Source: Rheinheimera tangshanensis (GTDB lineage Bacteria; Pseudomonadota; Gammaproteobacteria; Enterobacterales; Alteromonadaceae). From it: a stretch of DNA of 64,000 nucleotides. The notes beneath the pieces were generated by a model. That model was not told the DNA's origin, searched no databases, and saw nothing but the letters and a program-made list of their open reading frames with translations. Shown in pieces: positions 44,109-53,206 of the stretch. The first letter of the stretch is position 1. Each line of letters starts with the position of its first letter. The translations under genes and the position numbers were made by a program. The stretch covers positions 28,481 to 92,480 of the forward strand of contig NZ_BMLH01000012.1 of the NCBI RefSeq assembly GCF_014645135.1, written 5' to 3'.

Positions 44109-46274
44109 ATGAAATACGCATTAAGCGCCGTGGCTTTGGCTTTATTAACAGCCTGTGGCCAACCAAGTGATACCTCAAAGACACAAGAAACTCTTATGAC
44201 AGAAACTCAGGCTGCTCACCCTTTTACTTACCCTGTCACTGCTAAAGGTGATGTGGTTGATAGTTATTTTGACAAGAAAGTAGCAGACCCTTACCGCTGG
44301 CTGGAAGATGATCGCAGTGAACAAACTGGTAACTGGGTCAAAGAGCAAAACAAAGTCACTTTTGCTTATCTTGACCAAATCGGTTACCGCGATCAGATCA
44401 AACAACGTTTAGAAGCGCTGTGGAACTATGAAAAAGTAGGCGCGCCTTTTATTGAAGGTGACTACACCTACTTCTTCAAAAACGACGGCTTACAAAACCA
44501 GTCGGTTTTGTACCGTAAAAAAGGCGATGCTGAAGCTGAAGTCTTTTTAGATCCAAATACCTTCAGCAGCGATGCTACGACCTCTTTAGCTGACGTGTCA
44601 TTTTCGGAAGATGGTAAAACTCTGGCGTATTCCATCTCTGAAGGTGGCAGCGACTGGCGTAAAATTATCATTATTGATGTAGAAACCAAAAAGCCAATTG
44701 AAGAAACTCTGGTGGATGTGAAATTCAGCGGTGTGTCGTGGAAAGGCAATGAAGGTTTTTACTACTCCAGCTATGACAAACCAGAAGGCAGTGAGCTGTC
44801 GGCCAAAACCGATCAACACAAGTTGTATTACCATCAATTAGGCACAGCGCAAAAAGATGACCCCGTGGTGTTTGGTGGTGTGGATGCGGAAAAACACCGT
44901 TATGTTGGTGGCGTAGTGACAGATGACGGCAAATACCTGATTGTGTCTGCTGCCAATGCAACCTCCGGCAATAAAGTCTTCTTAAAAGATTTAACCAAAG
45001 CCGACAGCGCTTTCGTAACTTTGTATGCTGAAGGCAATGCTGACTTTGAGTTTGTTGATAGCCGCGGCGATGCCTTGTATTTCGTCACTAACTTAAATGC
45101 ACCCAACAAAAAACTGATCAAAGTTGACGCCACAGCGCCTGATGCTGACAAATGGACAGATGTGATCCCAGAAACCGCAAACGTGCTGGATGTCAGCAAA
45201 GGTGCAGGTTTCTTATTCGCCAACTACATGGTGGATGCGATTTCTCAAATAAAACAATACGACTATGACGGCAAGCTGGTGCGTGATGTGTCTCTGCCGG
45301 GTTTAGGTACTGTGTCTGGTTTTGGCGGCAAAACCAAAGACACTACCTTGTACTACAGCTTCACCAACTACAACACAGCACCCAGCACTTTTGCTTTTGA
45401 GCCAAAATCTGGCGAAACCAGCACTTACTATAAAGCGGCTGTGAAGTTTAACAGTGACGATTACGAGTCGAAGCAGGTGTTTTACACCAGCAAAGATGGT
45501 ACTAAAGTGCCGATGATCATTACCCACAAAAAAGGTATTCAACTGGATGGTAACAACCCAACCATGTTGTATGGCTACGGTGGTTTTAACGTCAGCCTGA
45601 CGCCAGCTTTTAGTGTGGCCAACCTGGTGTGGATGGAAATGGGTGGCGTGTATGCGGTGCCTAACCTACGTGGCGGTGGCGAATACGGTAAAGCCTGGCA
45701 TGACGCTGGCATTCAGCTGAAAAAACAAAATGTGTTTGATGACTTTATTGCAGCAGGTGAATACCTGATCGCGCAAAAATATACCTCCAGCAACAAACTG
45801 GCGATACGTGGTGGTTCTAACGGTGGTTTATTAGTCGGTGCTGTGATGACGCAGCGTCCTGACTTGATGAAAGTGGCTATTCCACAGGTCGGTGTACTGG
45901 ATATGCTGCGTTACCACACCTTCACTGCTGGTGCAGGTTGGGCTTACGACTATGGCACGTCTGAGCAAAACAAAGAGATGTTTGATTACCTCAAAGGCTA
46001 CTCACCAGTGCATAACGTCAAAGAAGGCGTGGCTTATCCAGCTACTCTTGTGACTACAGGCGATCACGATGACCGCGTAGTACCAGCGCACTCCTTTAAG
46101 TTTGCTGCTGAACTACAGGCTAAAGCAACAGGACCTAACCCGCAAATGATCCGCATTGAAACCAATGCAGGTCATGGTGCTGGTGTGCCGGTCTCCAAGC
46201 AGATTGAATTAGCTGCAGATATCTTTGGTTTCACCCTGTTTAATATGGGTGTAAAAGAGTTACCTAAGCAGTAA
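44109..46274 (+). CDS. Prolyl oligopeptidase (S9A) lipoprotein
   Basis: 721-residue post-proline-cleaving endopeptidase for short peptides. The N-terminus has a lipobox (ALLTACGQP, Cys16), so it is probably anchored in the periplasm. A seven-bladed propeller covers about 95-460, and the peptidase domain has Ser570 (RGGSNGG), Asp in GDHDDRV (about 652) and His689 (NAGHGAG). AGGATAG precedes the ATG. It stands alone and is followed by a long hairpin. Confidence 0.94.
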   Translation: MKYALSAVALALLTACGQPSDTSKTQETLMTETQAAHPFTYPVTAKGDVVDSYFDKKVADPYRWLEDDRSEQTGNWVKEQNKVTFAYLDQIGYRDQIKQRLEALWNYEKVGAPFIEGDYTYFFKNDGLQNQSVLYRKKGDAEAEVFLDPNTFSSDATTSLADVSFSEDGKTLAYSISEGGSDWRKIIIIDVETKKPIEETLVDVKFSGVSWKGNEGFYYSSYDKPEGSELSAKTDQHKLYYHQLGTAQKDDPVVFGGVDAEKHRYVGGVVTDDGKYLIVSAANATSGNKVFLKDLTKADSAFVTLYAEGNADFEFVDSRGDALYFVTNLNAPNKKLIKVDATAPDADKWTDVIPETANVLDVSKGAGFLFANYMVDAISQIKQYDYDGKLVRDVSLPGLGTVSGFGGKTKDTTLYYSFTNYNTAPSTFAFEPKSGETSTYYKAAVKFNSDDYESKQVFYTSKDGTKVPMIITHKKGIQLDGNNPTMLYGYGGFNVSLTPAFSVANLVWMEMGGVYAVPNLRGGGEYGKAWHDAGIQLKKQNVFDDFIAAGEYLIAQKYTSSNKLAIRGGSNGGLLVGAVMTQRPDLMKVAIPQVGVLDMLRYHTFTAGAGWAYDYGTSEQNKEMFDYLKGYSPVHNVKEGVAYPATLVTTGDHDDRVVPAHSFKFAAELQAKATGPNPQMIRIETNAGHGAGVPVSKQIELAADIFGFTLFNMGVKELPKQ

Positions 46275-46280
46275 TAAACT

Positions 46281-46327
46281 GGGGTCAGAGTAAAATTAAA
46301 ACTTCGGTTTAATTTTACTCTGACCCC
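46281..46327. repeat. Long hairpin GGGGTCAGAGTAAAATT... with TTCG loop
   Basis: Left arm 46281-46302 and right arm 46307-46327 pair over 21 bases with one bulged A, closed by a TTCG loop. The right arm covers the last bases of the argP gene (stop at 46315). The GGGGTCAGAG end resembles REP-type palindromes seen in many gammaproteobacteria. It may also serve as a terminator for the two convergent genes. Confidence 0.8.
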
Positions 46328-47190
46328 GATAAAAACCTTCCTGCCACCTGCAATACATTCTGTCGTAACTGATACATCAGCGGGCTTTCGCTTTGCCAAT
46401 AGTGCCAATACAATTCTGTATCCAGAGAATAACCCGGGGTTAAATCTACTAGTTCACCACTTTCCAGCTGCGACTGCATTTGTAGTTCCGGCAACAAACC
46501 AAAACCTAATCCGGCCAATGTGGCTTTTAAAAAACCTTCAGACGAAGGGCATAAATGAAAACGTTGAGGTACAGCCTGTGCTACATGCTGCAGGTACTGA
46601 TGTTGCAACTGATCATCCTGATTAAACACCAGACAAGGAGCCTGACTGATCCTTTTTTCAAACTGCTGATGCAATTGATAACGCTGAATAAAGGCTGGGC
46701 TTGCGACGGCGCGGTATCGCAGTGCACCTAATGCCATCACAGCGCCACCATTGACCGGCTGAGGGCTGGCACATATACAGGCCATTACATCCCCTTGTTT
46801 CATCCGCTTTAAGCCAACGGACTGATCTTCCACCACCAGATCAAAACGCACCGCCTGTTGCTCTGGCAAGACTAAAGCTTCGGGTAACCAGGTGGCTAAG
46901 GAGTCTGCATTGGTGGCCAGGCGCACCACCAAATCTTGTGGGTCATCTGTTAATCCTAAAGCCGTTTCCATTTGTCGTACCTGCTGCAAATGGTTTAACA
47001 AACGTTGTCCTGCGGCAGTTGGAACTGGCGGACTGCTGCGTAATAACACTGGCTGACCCAACACAGATTCCAGCTGTTTAATACGACGGCTGATGGCTGA
47101 CTGAGTTAAATGTAAGACCAGACCCGCTTTTTCAAAACCACCTTGTTCAACCACGGCAGACAGTGCCTGCAATAAACGGTAATCAATCAT
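46315..47190 (-). CDS. argP: ArgP, LysR-family regulator of arginine/lysine export
   Basis: 291-residue LysR protein. The N-terminal helix-turn-helix (about 3-60, FEKAGLVLHLTQSAISRRIKQ) and start MIDYRLLQALSAVV match ArgP (IciA), which activates argO in response to Arg and is blocked by Lys. It is divergent from the argO-type exporter gene with 94 bases between, exactly the E. coli arrangement. The final codons and stop lie in a long hairpin. Confidence 0.93.
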   Translation of the reverse strand: MIDYRLLQALSAVVEQGGFEKAGLVLHLTQSAISRRIKQLESVLGQPVLLRSSPPVPTAAGQRLLNHLQQVRQMETALGLTDDPQDLVVRLATNADSLATWLPEALVLPEQQAVRFDLVVEDQSVGLKRMKQGDVMACICASPQPVNGGAVMALGALRYRAVASPAFIQRYQLHQQFEKRISQAPCLVFNQDDQLQHQYLQHVAQAVPQRFHLCPSSEGFLKATLAGLGFGLLPELQMQSQLESGELVDLTPGYSLDTELYWHYWQSESPLMYQLRQNVLQVAGRFLSGSE

Positions 47191-47284
47191 CAGTTTTTCT
47201 CATGGAACATAAAATTTATTTGTTGGATTCATAATAAGCCGCTTCGTTAAACTTACACCACTTGTTTCTTGTAGGGCGAATCTC

Positions 47285-47881
47285 ATGCTGTCGTTTTTTA
47301 CCGGTTTTACCGTGGGTTTAAGTTTAATAGTGGCAATAGGCGCGCAAAATATCTGGGTACTGAGCCAAAGTATGGCGGGCGCGAACAGGCTGGTGATAGC
47401 TCTGGTCTGTATTTTGTGTGATGCGGCTTTAATTGTGACCGGTGTTTACAGTGTGCAGCTTATTCAGCTGTGGTTACCACCTTTGGTGCCGCTGTTAACC
47501 TGGGCCGGAGTGGCGATGTTGTTGTGGTTGGCCTTTGGTGCGGCACAGCGGGCATGGCGTGGGCAAGCTGCTTTGCATTCCAGCTCTGCAGTGCAGGTAC
47601 AAAGCTGGCAAAAAACTGCGCTGACTGCTTTGGCTATTACTTTATTAAACCCTCATGTTTATCTGGATACGGTGGTATTGATTGGTAGTGTCGGTTCTGT
47701 GCAGGCGCAACCTTTCTGGTTTACAGTAGGGGCTTGTCTGGCCTCTTTTTGCTGGTTTGGTGCTTTAACGGGTTTAGCCCCGAAGCTGAAAGTCTGGCTG
47801 AGCTCTCCGATACGCTGGCGGCTGTTTGATGGCCTGGTTGCCTTGGTCTTGTCTGGTATTGCACTGAAGTTAGCGCTTTAA
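47285..47881 (+). CDS. argO: ArgO, LysE-family basic amino acid exporter
   Basis: Six-helix inner-membrane exporter of 198 residues. The LysE motif region GLSLIVAIGAQNIWVLSQSM (about 11-30) and the later TALAITLLNPHVYLDTVVLIG (about 120-140) match ArgO, which exports L-arginine. Paired with divergent argP. AGGGCG is placed ten bases before the ATG. Confidence 0.93.
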   Translation: MLSFFTGFTVGLSLIVAIGAQNIWVLSQSMAGANRLVIALVCILCDAALIVTGVYSVQLIQLWLPPLVPLLTWAGVAMLLWLAFGAAQRAWRGQAALHSSSAVQVQSWQKTALTALAITLLNPHVYLDTVVLIGSVGSVQAQPFWFTVGACLASFCWFGALTGLAPKLKVWLSSPIRWRLFDGLVALVLSGIALKLAL

Positions 47882-47994
47882 ATTTCAGGCCCTGATCTAC
47901 TGGGAAAAACCTGAATCATACAGTACTATGTGGCGCATTTACTGGGTCAGGTGTTGGCTCAATTGTGGTAGCGGCGTATACAAGGGGAAATGGC

Positions 47995-48342
47995 ATGAAG
48001 AAGTGGTTAGCAGTGGCTGTGTTAGGTTTTGCGCTGGCAGGTTGTAGCTCTGTGCCGGATGACTGGAGCAATATGACACAAACTGAAATACAAAGCTGGC
48101 AAGCCAGTGGCTTTACTGCAGAAGTTGCCCAGCAGTGGAAAGCCAGTGGTTTTAATTCAGAAGCTGCAGGCCTTTGGAAAACTGCGGGTTTTAACCTGGA
48201 GTCTGCGACAGAGTGGTCAGCACAGAAATTCAGTGCTGAAGAAGCGAAGAACTGGGTTGCTACAGGTTTTGAACTGGATGATGCCGTAGATTATCGCGCC
48301 AGAGGTTTATCCCCAATTCACCGTGAACAGGCGGTTGAATAA
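47995..48342 (+). CDS. Small lipoprotein made of 13-residue W/GF repeats
   Basis: 115-residue protein, not recognised as a named family. Signal and lipobox: MKKWLAVAVLGFALAGCSS, Cys17. The mature part is a string of six units spaced at exactly 13 residues, pattern W-x-x-x-G-F-x-x-x-x-A-x-x: SWQASGFTAEVAQ, QWKASGFNSEAAG, LWKTAGFNLESAT, EWSAQKFSAEEAK, NWVATGFELDDAV, DYRARGLSP. This regularity suggests a helical solenoid or helix bundle in the periplasm. The ATG at 47995 gives a proper signal peptide, unlike the frame start at 47965. A terminator follows. Confidence 0.75.
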   Translation: MKKWLAVAVLGFALAGCSSVPDDWSNMTQTEIQSWQASGFTAEVAQQWKASGFNSEAAGLWKTAGFNLESATEWSAQKFSAEEAKNWVATGFELDDAVDYRARGLSPIHREQAVE

Positions 48343-48373
48343 CCTCAGCGTCTGACACCATGTGTTAACACAG

Positions 48374-48397
48374 AGCCCGGTTTTTACCGGGCTTTTT
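48374..48397 (+). terminator. Rho-independent terminator of the repeat lipoprotein gene
   Basis: AGCCCGGT / ACCGGGCT with a TTTT loop and a tail of five T residues. Confidence 0.88.
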
Positions 48398-48523
48398 GTT
48401 GCGCCTGCTTTTCGAGTGCCCCACTGTATTTTTATTTCGCAGTTCTTATTCAAACTGTCGTTTTGTACTTGAACAGAATTCGCTTCTGCGCTCTGATGAG
48501 GTTAACTTCAATGGAGACTCTCG

Positions 48524-49600
48524 ATGACAGATTTTCGCAGTGACACAGTCACCCAGCCTACAGCAGCAATGAAAGCCGCTATGCTCTCTGCGCCTTTAGG
48601 AGACGATGTATTTCAGGACGACCCGACGGTCAATGAGTTGCAACGTTATGCCGCAGAACTTTTAGGTTTTGAAGCCGCATTATTTGCACCCAGTGGTACC
48701 CAAACCAACTTAATTGCACTGATGGCGCATTGCCAGCGCGGTGATGAAGCCATAGTGGGGCAGCAGTGGCATACCTATCGCTGGGAAGGCGGCGGCATGG
48801 CAGTATTAGGTTCTATTCAGCCGCAACCTATTGAACATCAGCCTGATGGTACGCTGGCGCTTGAACATATCCGAGCTGCAGTAAAACCAGACGATCCACA
48901 TTTTGCCCGTACTAAATTGATTGTGATGGAAAACACCACAGGCGGGAAAGTGTTACCTTTGTCTTACATGAATTCGGTGGCGGCTTTAGCTAAAGAGTTG
49001 GGATTAAGTTGCCATATTGATGGCGCCAGACTGATGAATGCGGCTGTGGCTTTAGCCACAGCAGATGGCTCAAATCCACTACAAAAAGCCAAAGCGCTGT
49101 GCGCTAGTTTTGATTCAGTGTCTTTGTGTTTATCCAAAGGCTTGGGCGCCCCTGTTGGTTCGTTGTTGTTGGGGAATCAGGCTTTTATTCAGCAGGCAAG
49201 ACGGCTGCGTAAGATGCTCGGCGGCGGCATGCGTCAGGCTGGTGTGCTGGCTGCAGCTGGTTTATATGCGCTGCAACATAACATAGATCGTCTGGCGGAG
49301 GATCATCAGCATGCGCAGCAACTGGCCGAAGGTTTACAGCGGATAGCAGCCGAACATCCGCTGCTAAAAGGCAAACTGGAGCTGGTAGCGGTCAATACCA
49401 ATATTTTATTTACCGATATAGCGCTTGATGTTGCAGAGCCTTTATTGGCTTATTTGGCGCAGCAGGGCATTCAATTAACCAGCAGCAATTACAATAAAGC
49501 CGATCAGCACTTTAAGCGAGTGCGTTGGGTCACACATCTGGATATCAGTGCTGCGGATATTCAGCATGCACTGTCGGCGGTGCAAGGCTTTAGTGGCTAA
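48524..49600 (+). CDS. ltaE: Low-specificity L-threonine aldolase
   Basis: PLP-dependent enzyme of 358 residues splitting threonine and allo-threonine to glycine and acetaldehyde. Motifs: DFRSDTVTQPT at the N-terminus, APSGTQTNLIALM (about 55-67), HIDGARLMNAAVAL with the PLP-binding Asp (about 166-179) and the Schiff-base Lys in CLSKGLGAPVG (about 204). GGAG precedes the ATG. Single gene. Confidence 0.94.
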   Translation: MTDFRSDTVTQPTAAMKAAMLSAPLGDDVFQDDPTVNELQRYAAELLGFEAALFAPSGTQTNLIALMAHCQRGDEAIVGQQWHTYRWEGGGMAVLGSIQPQPIEHQPDGTLALEHIRAAVKPDDPHFARTKLIVMENTTGGKVLPLSYMNSVAALAKELGLSCHIDGARLMNAAVALATADGSNPLQKAKALCASFDSVSLCLSKGLGAPVGSLLLGNQAFIQQARRLRKMLGGGMRQAGVLAAAGLYALQHNIDRLAEDHQHAQQLAEGLQRIAAEHPLLKGKLELVAVNTNILFTDIALDVAEPLLAYLAQQGIQLTSSNYNKADQHFKRVRWVTHLDISAADIQHALSAVQGFSG

Positions 49601-49706
49601 GACTAAGCCGCTGATTTCTGAGATGGCCTGCTCTGTTTTTCTTTGCTGAAGCTGTTAAGGTAAAACAAACAACCCAAAAGTAAAAACAGAAAATCCGGGG
49701 CTATCT

Positions 49707-52700
49707 ATGAAACTCACTTTCGTCGCTTGTCTGACGGCTGCACTTTTTGCCAGCAGTTATGCCGATGCAGCTTATTATCGCTCGCCTTCACTGCAGCAAA
49801 ACCAACTGGTGTTCACCGCCGAAGGTGATTTATGGCTAAGCTCTGTCAATAGCAGCGAAGCCAAACGCCTGACTACGCATGCTGCTGAAGAATCTCAGGC
49901 GCTTTTTACCCCAGACGGTAAAGCTGTGGTGTATGTAGCGGCTTATGATGAGACGCCGGATATTTATTATTTAGCTTTAGCGGGCGGTGCACCGAAACGT
50001 TTAACAGCCTTAAATGCGAAAGTGAAGCTGCAAGGCTGGAGTCTGGACGGCAAATTGCTGTATAGCACAGATGCCATGACAGGGCCTGTAAACAGCTGGG
50101 TGCTGAAATTGCTCGATTTGGACACTCAGCAGACCGAAACTTTACCGCTATTGGACGCCGTTGAAGCTGTGCTGGACGAACAAAACGGTTATGTCTACTT
50201 TATCCGTTATGGCTTGCAATTAACGGGAGATAACGCCCGTCAGTATCAGGGCGGCGCTAAAGGTCAGCTCTGGCGCTGGAAACTGGGCTCACAACGTGAA
50301 GCTGAACGCTTGGTGGCTGATCATCAGGGGTCAATACGTCACCCTATGATCTGGCAAGGTAAGTTAGTACTGGTCAGTGACGCTGGCGGTAATGCCAATT
50401 TATGGTCTTATGACCCGGTATCCACCCAACTGAAAGAGCTGACCAGTCATCAGGATTTTGCAGTTCGCTCAGCTCGTATGGATCAGGGCAAAGTGGTGTA
50501 TCAACTGGGCGCTGATATCAAGTTGCTGGATTTAGCCTCAGGCCTAAGCAGCACACAGGCTCCGGTATTGGTCACGGACTCACCACAGCAACGTCAGCGC
50601 CTGTTAAGTGAGCCTTTAAAGTATCTCACATCCGATTCAGTCGGCTTCGCTAAACAAAAGTTGGTATTAACCCTGCGTGGCAAAGTGCAGGTATTATCCA
50701 GGGCGCCTCAGCGTATAGTCGAGCTGGCAGTGCCTGAAACAGCACGAGCCCGCAGTGCTGTTGTCAGTCAGGATGGTCTGTGGGTGTATTTGATTTCCGA
50801 TCAGTCCGGTGAGCCGGAAATCTGGCGATATGCTGCCGATGGTTCGGACCAGGGTAAACAGCTGACTAAAGATGGCCGAGGTTTTCGCTGGAATTTAAGC
50901 TTGTCACCCGATGGGCGTTATCTGGCGCATGATGATAAACAAGGCCAGCTCTGGCTACTGGATGTCAGCACTGGCAAAAATCAACTGCTGTATAAAAGTG
51001 GCTCAGGTTTAAGCCCATACGGCGATTTAAGTTGGAATAAAAACAGCAATTTACTGGCCTTTACCACAGAAAAAGATGGCGTCGGTCGCCAGCAAATTGG
51101 CCTCTATTCCATTAAAGAGCAACAAGCCAAATTACTGACCACAGATAAATACAACTCCTACAGCCCTGCTTTTCATCCCGATGGCGACTGGCTGTATTTT
51201 TTATCTGAACGTGAATTAAAACCCACCCCGGGCGGCCCTTGGGGCGATCGCAATATGGGGCCGGCTTTTGATAAAAGGGCGCAGGTGTTTGCTTATGCAC
51301 TCAATAGCACAGCTGTGTTCCCATTCGCAGCTGAAACCGAGCTGACGGCAGGCTTAGAAGGACAAGCTAAAGCCATCGCATTTGAAAATTTACCAGGCCA
51401 GCTATGGCAAGTACCAGTAGCGGCCGGCAATTATCAAAAACTGCAGGCCGGGGCCGATTATTTGTATCTGCAGGAGTTTGAATACAGCGGCGATGCAGGG
51501 GCTGTCAGAGCAGTAAAAATTGAACCAGACAATAAAAAGCTGCTGAGCTTTGCCGGTAAGGTGAGGGATGTACAAAGCAGCGCTGATGGTAAGTCATTGT
51601 ATTTACGCTATGAAACCGAACCTGGTCAGTACAGGTTTTTCTTAGGTTCAGCCACAGCCAAAGCGCCGGAGGGTGAAGACGCCGAACCATGGACGGTGGA
51701 TAAAATCAGCCTGACCCTAACACCTAAAGCTGAATGGCAACAAATGTTTCATGATGCCTGGCTGATGCATCGTGAATTTTTATTCGACCCAGCTATGCGG
51801 GGTGTCGATTGGGGCAGTACCAAAAAGCGTTATCAGCCTCTAGTCGACAGAGTGACAGACAGATTTGAGCTCGATGATGTACTGGCGCAACTGATTGGTG
51901 AATTGTCGGTATTGCACTCGCAAGTGCGAGGCGGTGATTATGCCAAAGCCAGTGAAAGCAGCAAAGCCGCCAGCCTTGGTGCTGAATTTATCAGCCGTAA
52001 TGGCAAACTGATGCTGCAGACTATTTATCAGACAGACCCGGATTTACCTGCTGTAGCCAGTCCACTCAATAGCGCTGGAGTGGAACTCAAAGCAGGCGAT
52101 AGTGTAGTGGCTGTGAACGGCAGAGCGGTCGCTACAGTGTTGGATCTGCATCAGGCCTTACAGCAGCAACAAGGTCAGCAAGTACTGTTGCAGTTCGAGC
52201 GCGACGGCAAAAGCTTTAAAAAAGTGGTAGTCCCCGTCAGCCCACAACAAGAACAAACATTAAGGTATCAGCACTGGGTACAGCAGAAAAAGCAGCAGGT
52301 AGAGCAGCAAGGTCAACAACAGCTGGGGTATTTGCATTTGTACGCCATGACCGCCGGCGATATCAGCAACTTTGCCCGTGAGTTTTATGCCAACGTGGAT
52401 AAACCCGGTTTGATTATTGATGTGCGCCGTAACAGAGGCGGCAATATCGACAGCTGGGTGATTGAAAAGCTGTTACGTAGGGTTTGGGCCTTCTGGCAAC
52501 CCACTCAGGGCAAAGCCTATGGCAATATGCAACAGACATTCCGTGGCCAGTTGGTGGTACTGACCGATCCTCTGACCTATTCAGATGGCGAAACTTTTGC
52601 CGCTGGTGTGAAAAGTTTAGGGTTGGGTCCGGTAGTTGGACAACAAACTGCGGGTGCCGGCGTCTGGTTGTCGGGCCGTAACTTATTGGCTGATATGGGC

Positions 52701-52946
52701 GTGGCACGGGTTGCAGAGACAGCACAGTTTGATAGAGACGGCCGCTGGATCATCGAAGGCCGGGGTGTCAGTCCTGATGTGTGGGTCGATAATCTGCCGT
52801 ACGCCAGTTTTAACGGCCAGGATGCACAGTTATCTTATGCCATCAGTCTGTTGCAAAAACAGTTGCAGGAAAAAGCCGTATCAGAACTGAAAGCCGAACC
52901 CGTAAAACCCGGCATAGCCAAAGATGCACAAAAGCTAAGCTGGTAA
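49707..52946 (+). CDS. Tricorn-type protease (S41) with beta-propellers and PDZ domain
   Basis: 1079-residue exported peptidase. Signal peptide about 1-21. Two WD40-like propellers fill about 25-640, with repeated short blades such as SPDGRYLAHDDKQGQLW and HPDGDWLYFLSERE. A PDZ-like domain lies about 755-850, with SAGVELKAGDSVVAVNGRAV. The S41 catalytic domain has LIIDVRRNRGGNIDSW and the nucleophile Ser959 (TYSDGETFA). It processes oligopeptides. It matches tricorn homologues of proteobacteria in length. An ERIC-type repeat follows one base after the stop. Confidence 0.93.
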   Translation: MKLTFVACLTAALFASSYADAAYYRSPSLQQNQLVFTAEGDLWLSSVNSSEAKRLTTHAAEESQALFTPDGKAVVYVAAYDETPDIYYLALAGGAPKRLTALNAKVKLQGWSLDGKLLYSTDAMTGPVNSWVLKLLDLDTQQTETLPLLDAVEAVLDEQNGYVYFIRYGLQLTGDNARQYQGGAKGQLWRWKLGSQREAERLVADHQGSIRHPMIWQGKLVLVSDAGGNANLWSYDPVSTQLKELTSHQDFAVRSARMDQGKVVYQLGADIKLLDLASGLSSTQAPVLVTDSPQQRQRLLSEPLKYLTSDSVGFAKQKLVLTLRGKVQVLSRAPQRIVELAVPETARARSAVVSQDGLWVYLISDQSGEPEIWRYAADGSDQGKQLTKDGRGFRWNLSLSPDGRYLAHDDKQGQLWLLDVSTGKNQLLYKSGSGLSPYGDLSWNKNSNLLAFTTEKDGVGRQQIGLYSIKEQQAKLLTTDKYNSYSPAFHPDGDWLYFLSERELKPTPGGPWGDRNMGPAFDKRAQVFAYALNSTAVFPFAAETELTAGLEGQAKAIAFENLPGQLWQVPVAAGNYQKLQAGADYLYLQEFEYSGDAGAVRAVKIEPDNKKLLSFAGKVRDVQSSADGKSLYLRYETEPGQYRFFLGSATAKAPEGEDAEPWTVDKISLTLTPKAEWQQMFHDAWLMHREFLFDPAMRGVDWGSTKKRYQPLVDRVTDRFELDDVLAQLIGELSVLHSQVRGGDYAKASESSKAASLGAEFISRNGKLMLQTIYQTDPDLPAVASPLNSAGVELKAGDSVVAVNGRAVATVLDLHQALQQQQGQQVLLQFERDGKSFKKVVVPVSPQQEQTLRYQHWVQQKKQQVEQQGQQQLGYLHLYAMTAGDISNFAREFYANVDKPGLIIDVRRNRGGNIDSWVIEKLLRRVWAFWQPTQGKAYGNMQQTFRGQLVVLTDPLTYSDGETFAAGVKSLGLGPVVGQQTAGAGVWLSGRNLLADMGVARVAETAQFDRDGRWIIEGRGVSPDVWVDNLPYASFNGQDAQLSYAISLLQKQLQEKAVSELKAEPVKPGIAKDAQKLSW

Positions 52947-52947
52947 T

Positions 52948-53074
52948 ATACCCGTTGTACTTGAAGTTGCAGCTTTGTTGACTGCGTGTTCTCGCCCCAG
53001 TCACATAGGTAAACTATGTGACTGGGGTCTCACGCTGTTGTCGCCTCCCTGAAATTCCAGGTTACTTGGGTATA
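52948..53074 (+). repeat. ERIC/IRU-type intergenic repeat, copy 3 (127 bp)
   Basis: Starts at ATACCC two bases after the tricorn gene stop and ends at GGGTATA. It contains a perfect 14-base stem, CCCCAGTCACATAG / CTATGTGACTGGGG, around the centre. It aligns without gaps to copy 1 and, inverted, to copy 2. Confidence 0.88.
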
Positions 53075-53206
53075 AACTCAAAATGGGGGAGAAAGCAGGT
53101 TACGAAAAAACGTAATGGGTTTTTGTCCTGCCGTTGGATGTAAGCGCTTTACATTTTTCGGTTTAACTGGTATCCAATTGAAATCATTCATTATTGGATA
53201 AAAGTC

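Noticed and set aside
44175-45542. Several open frames opposite the prolyl oligopeptidase gene
   Set aside because: All are antisense to a gene with an intact Ser-Asp-His triad and lack start signals.
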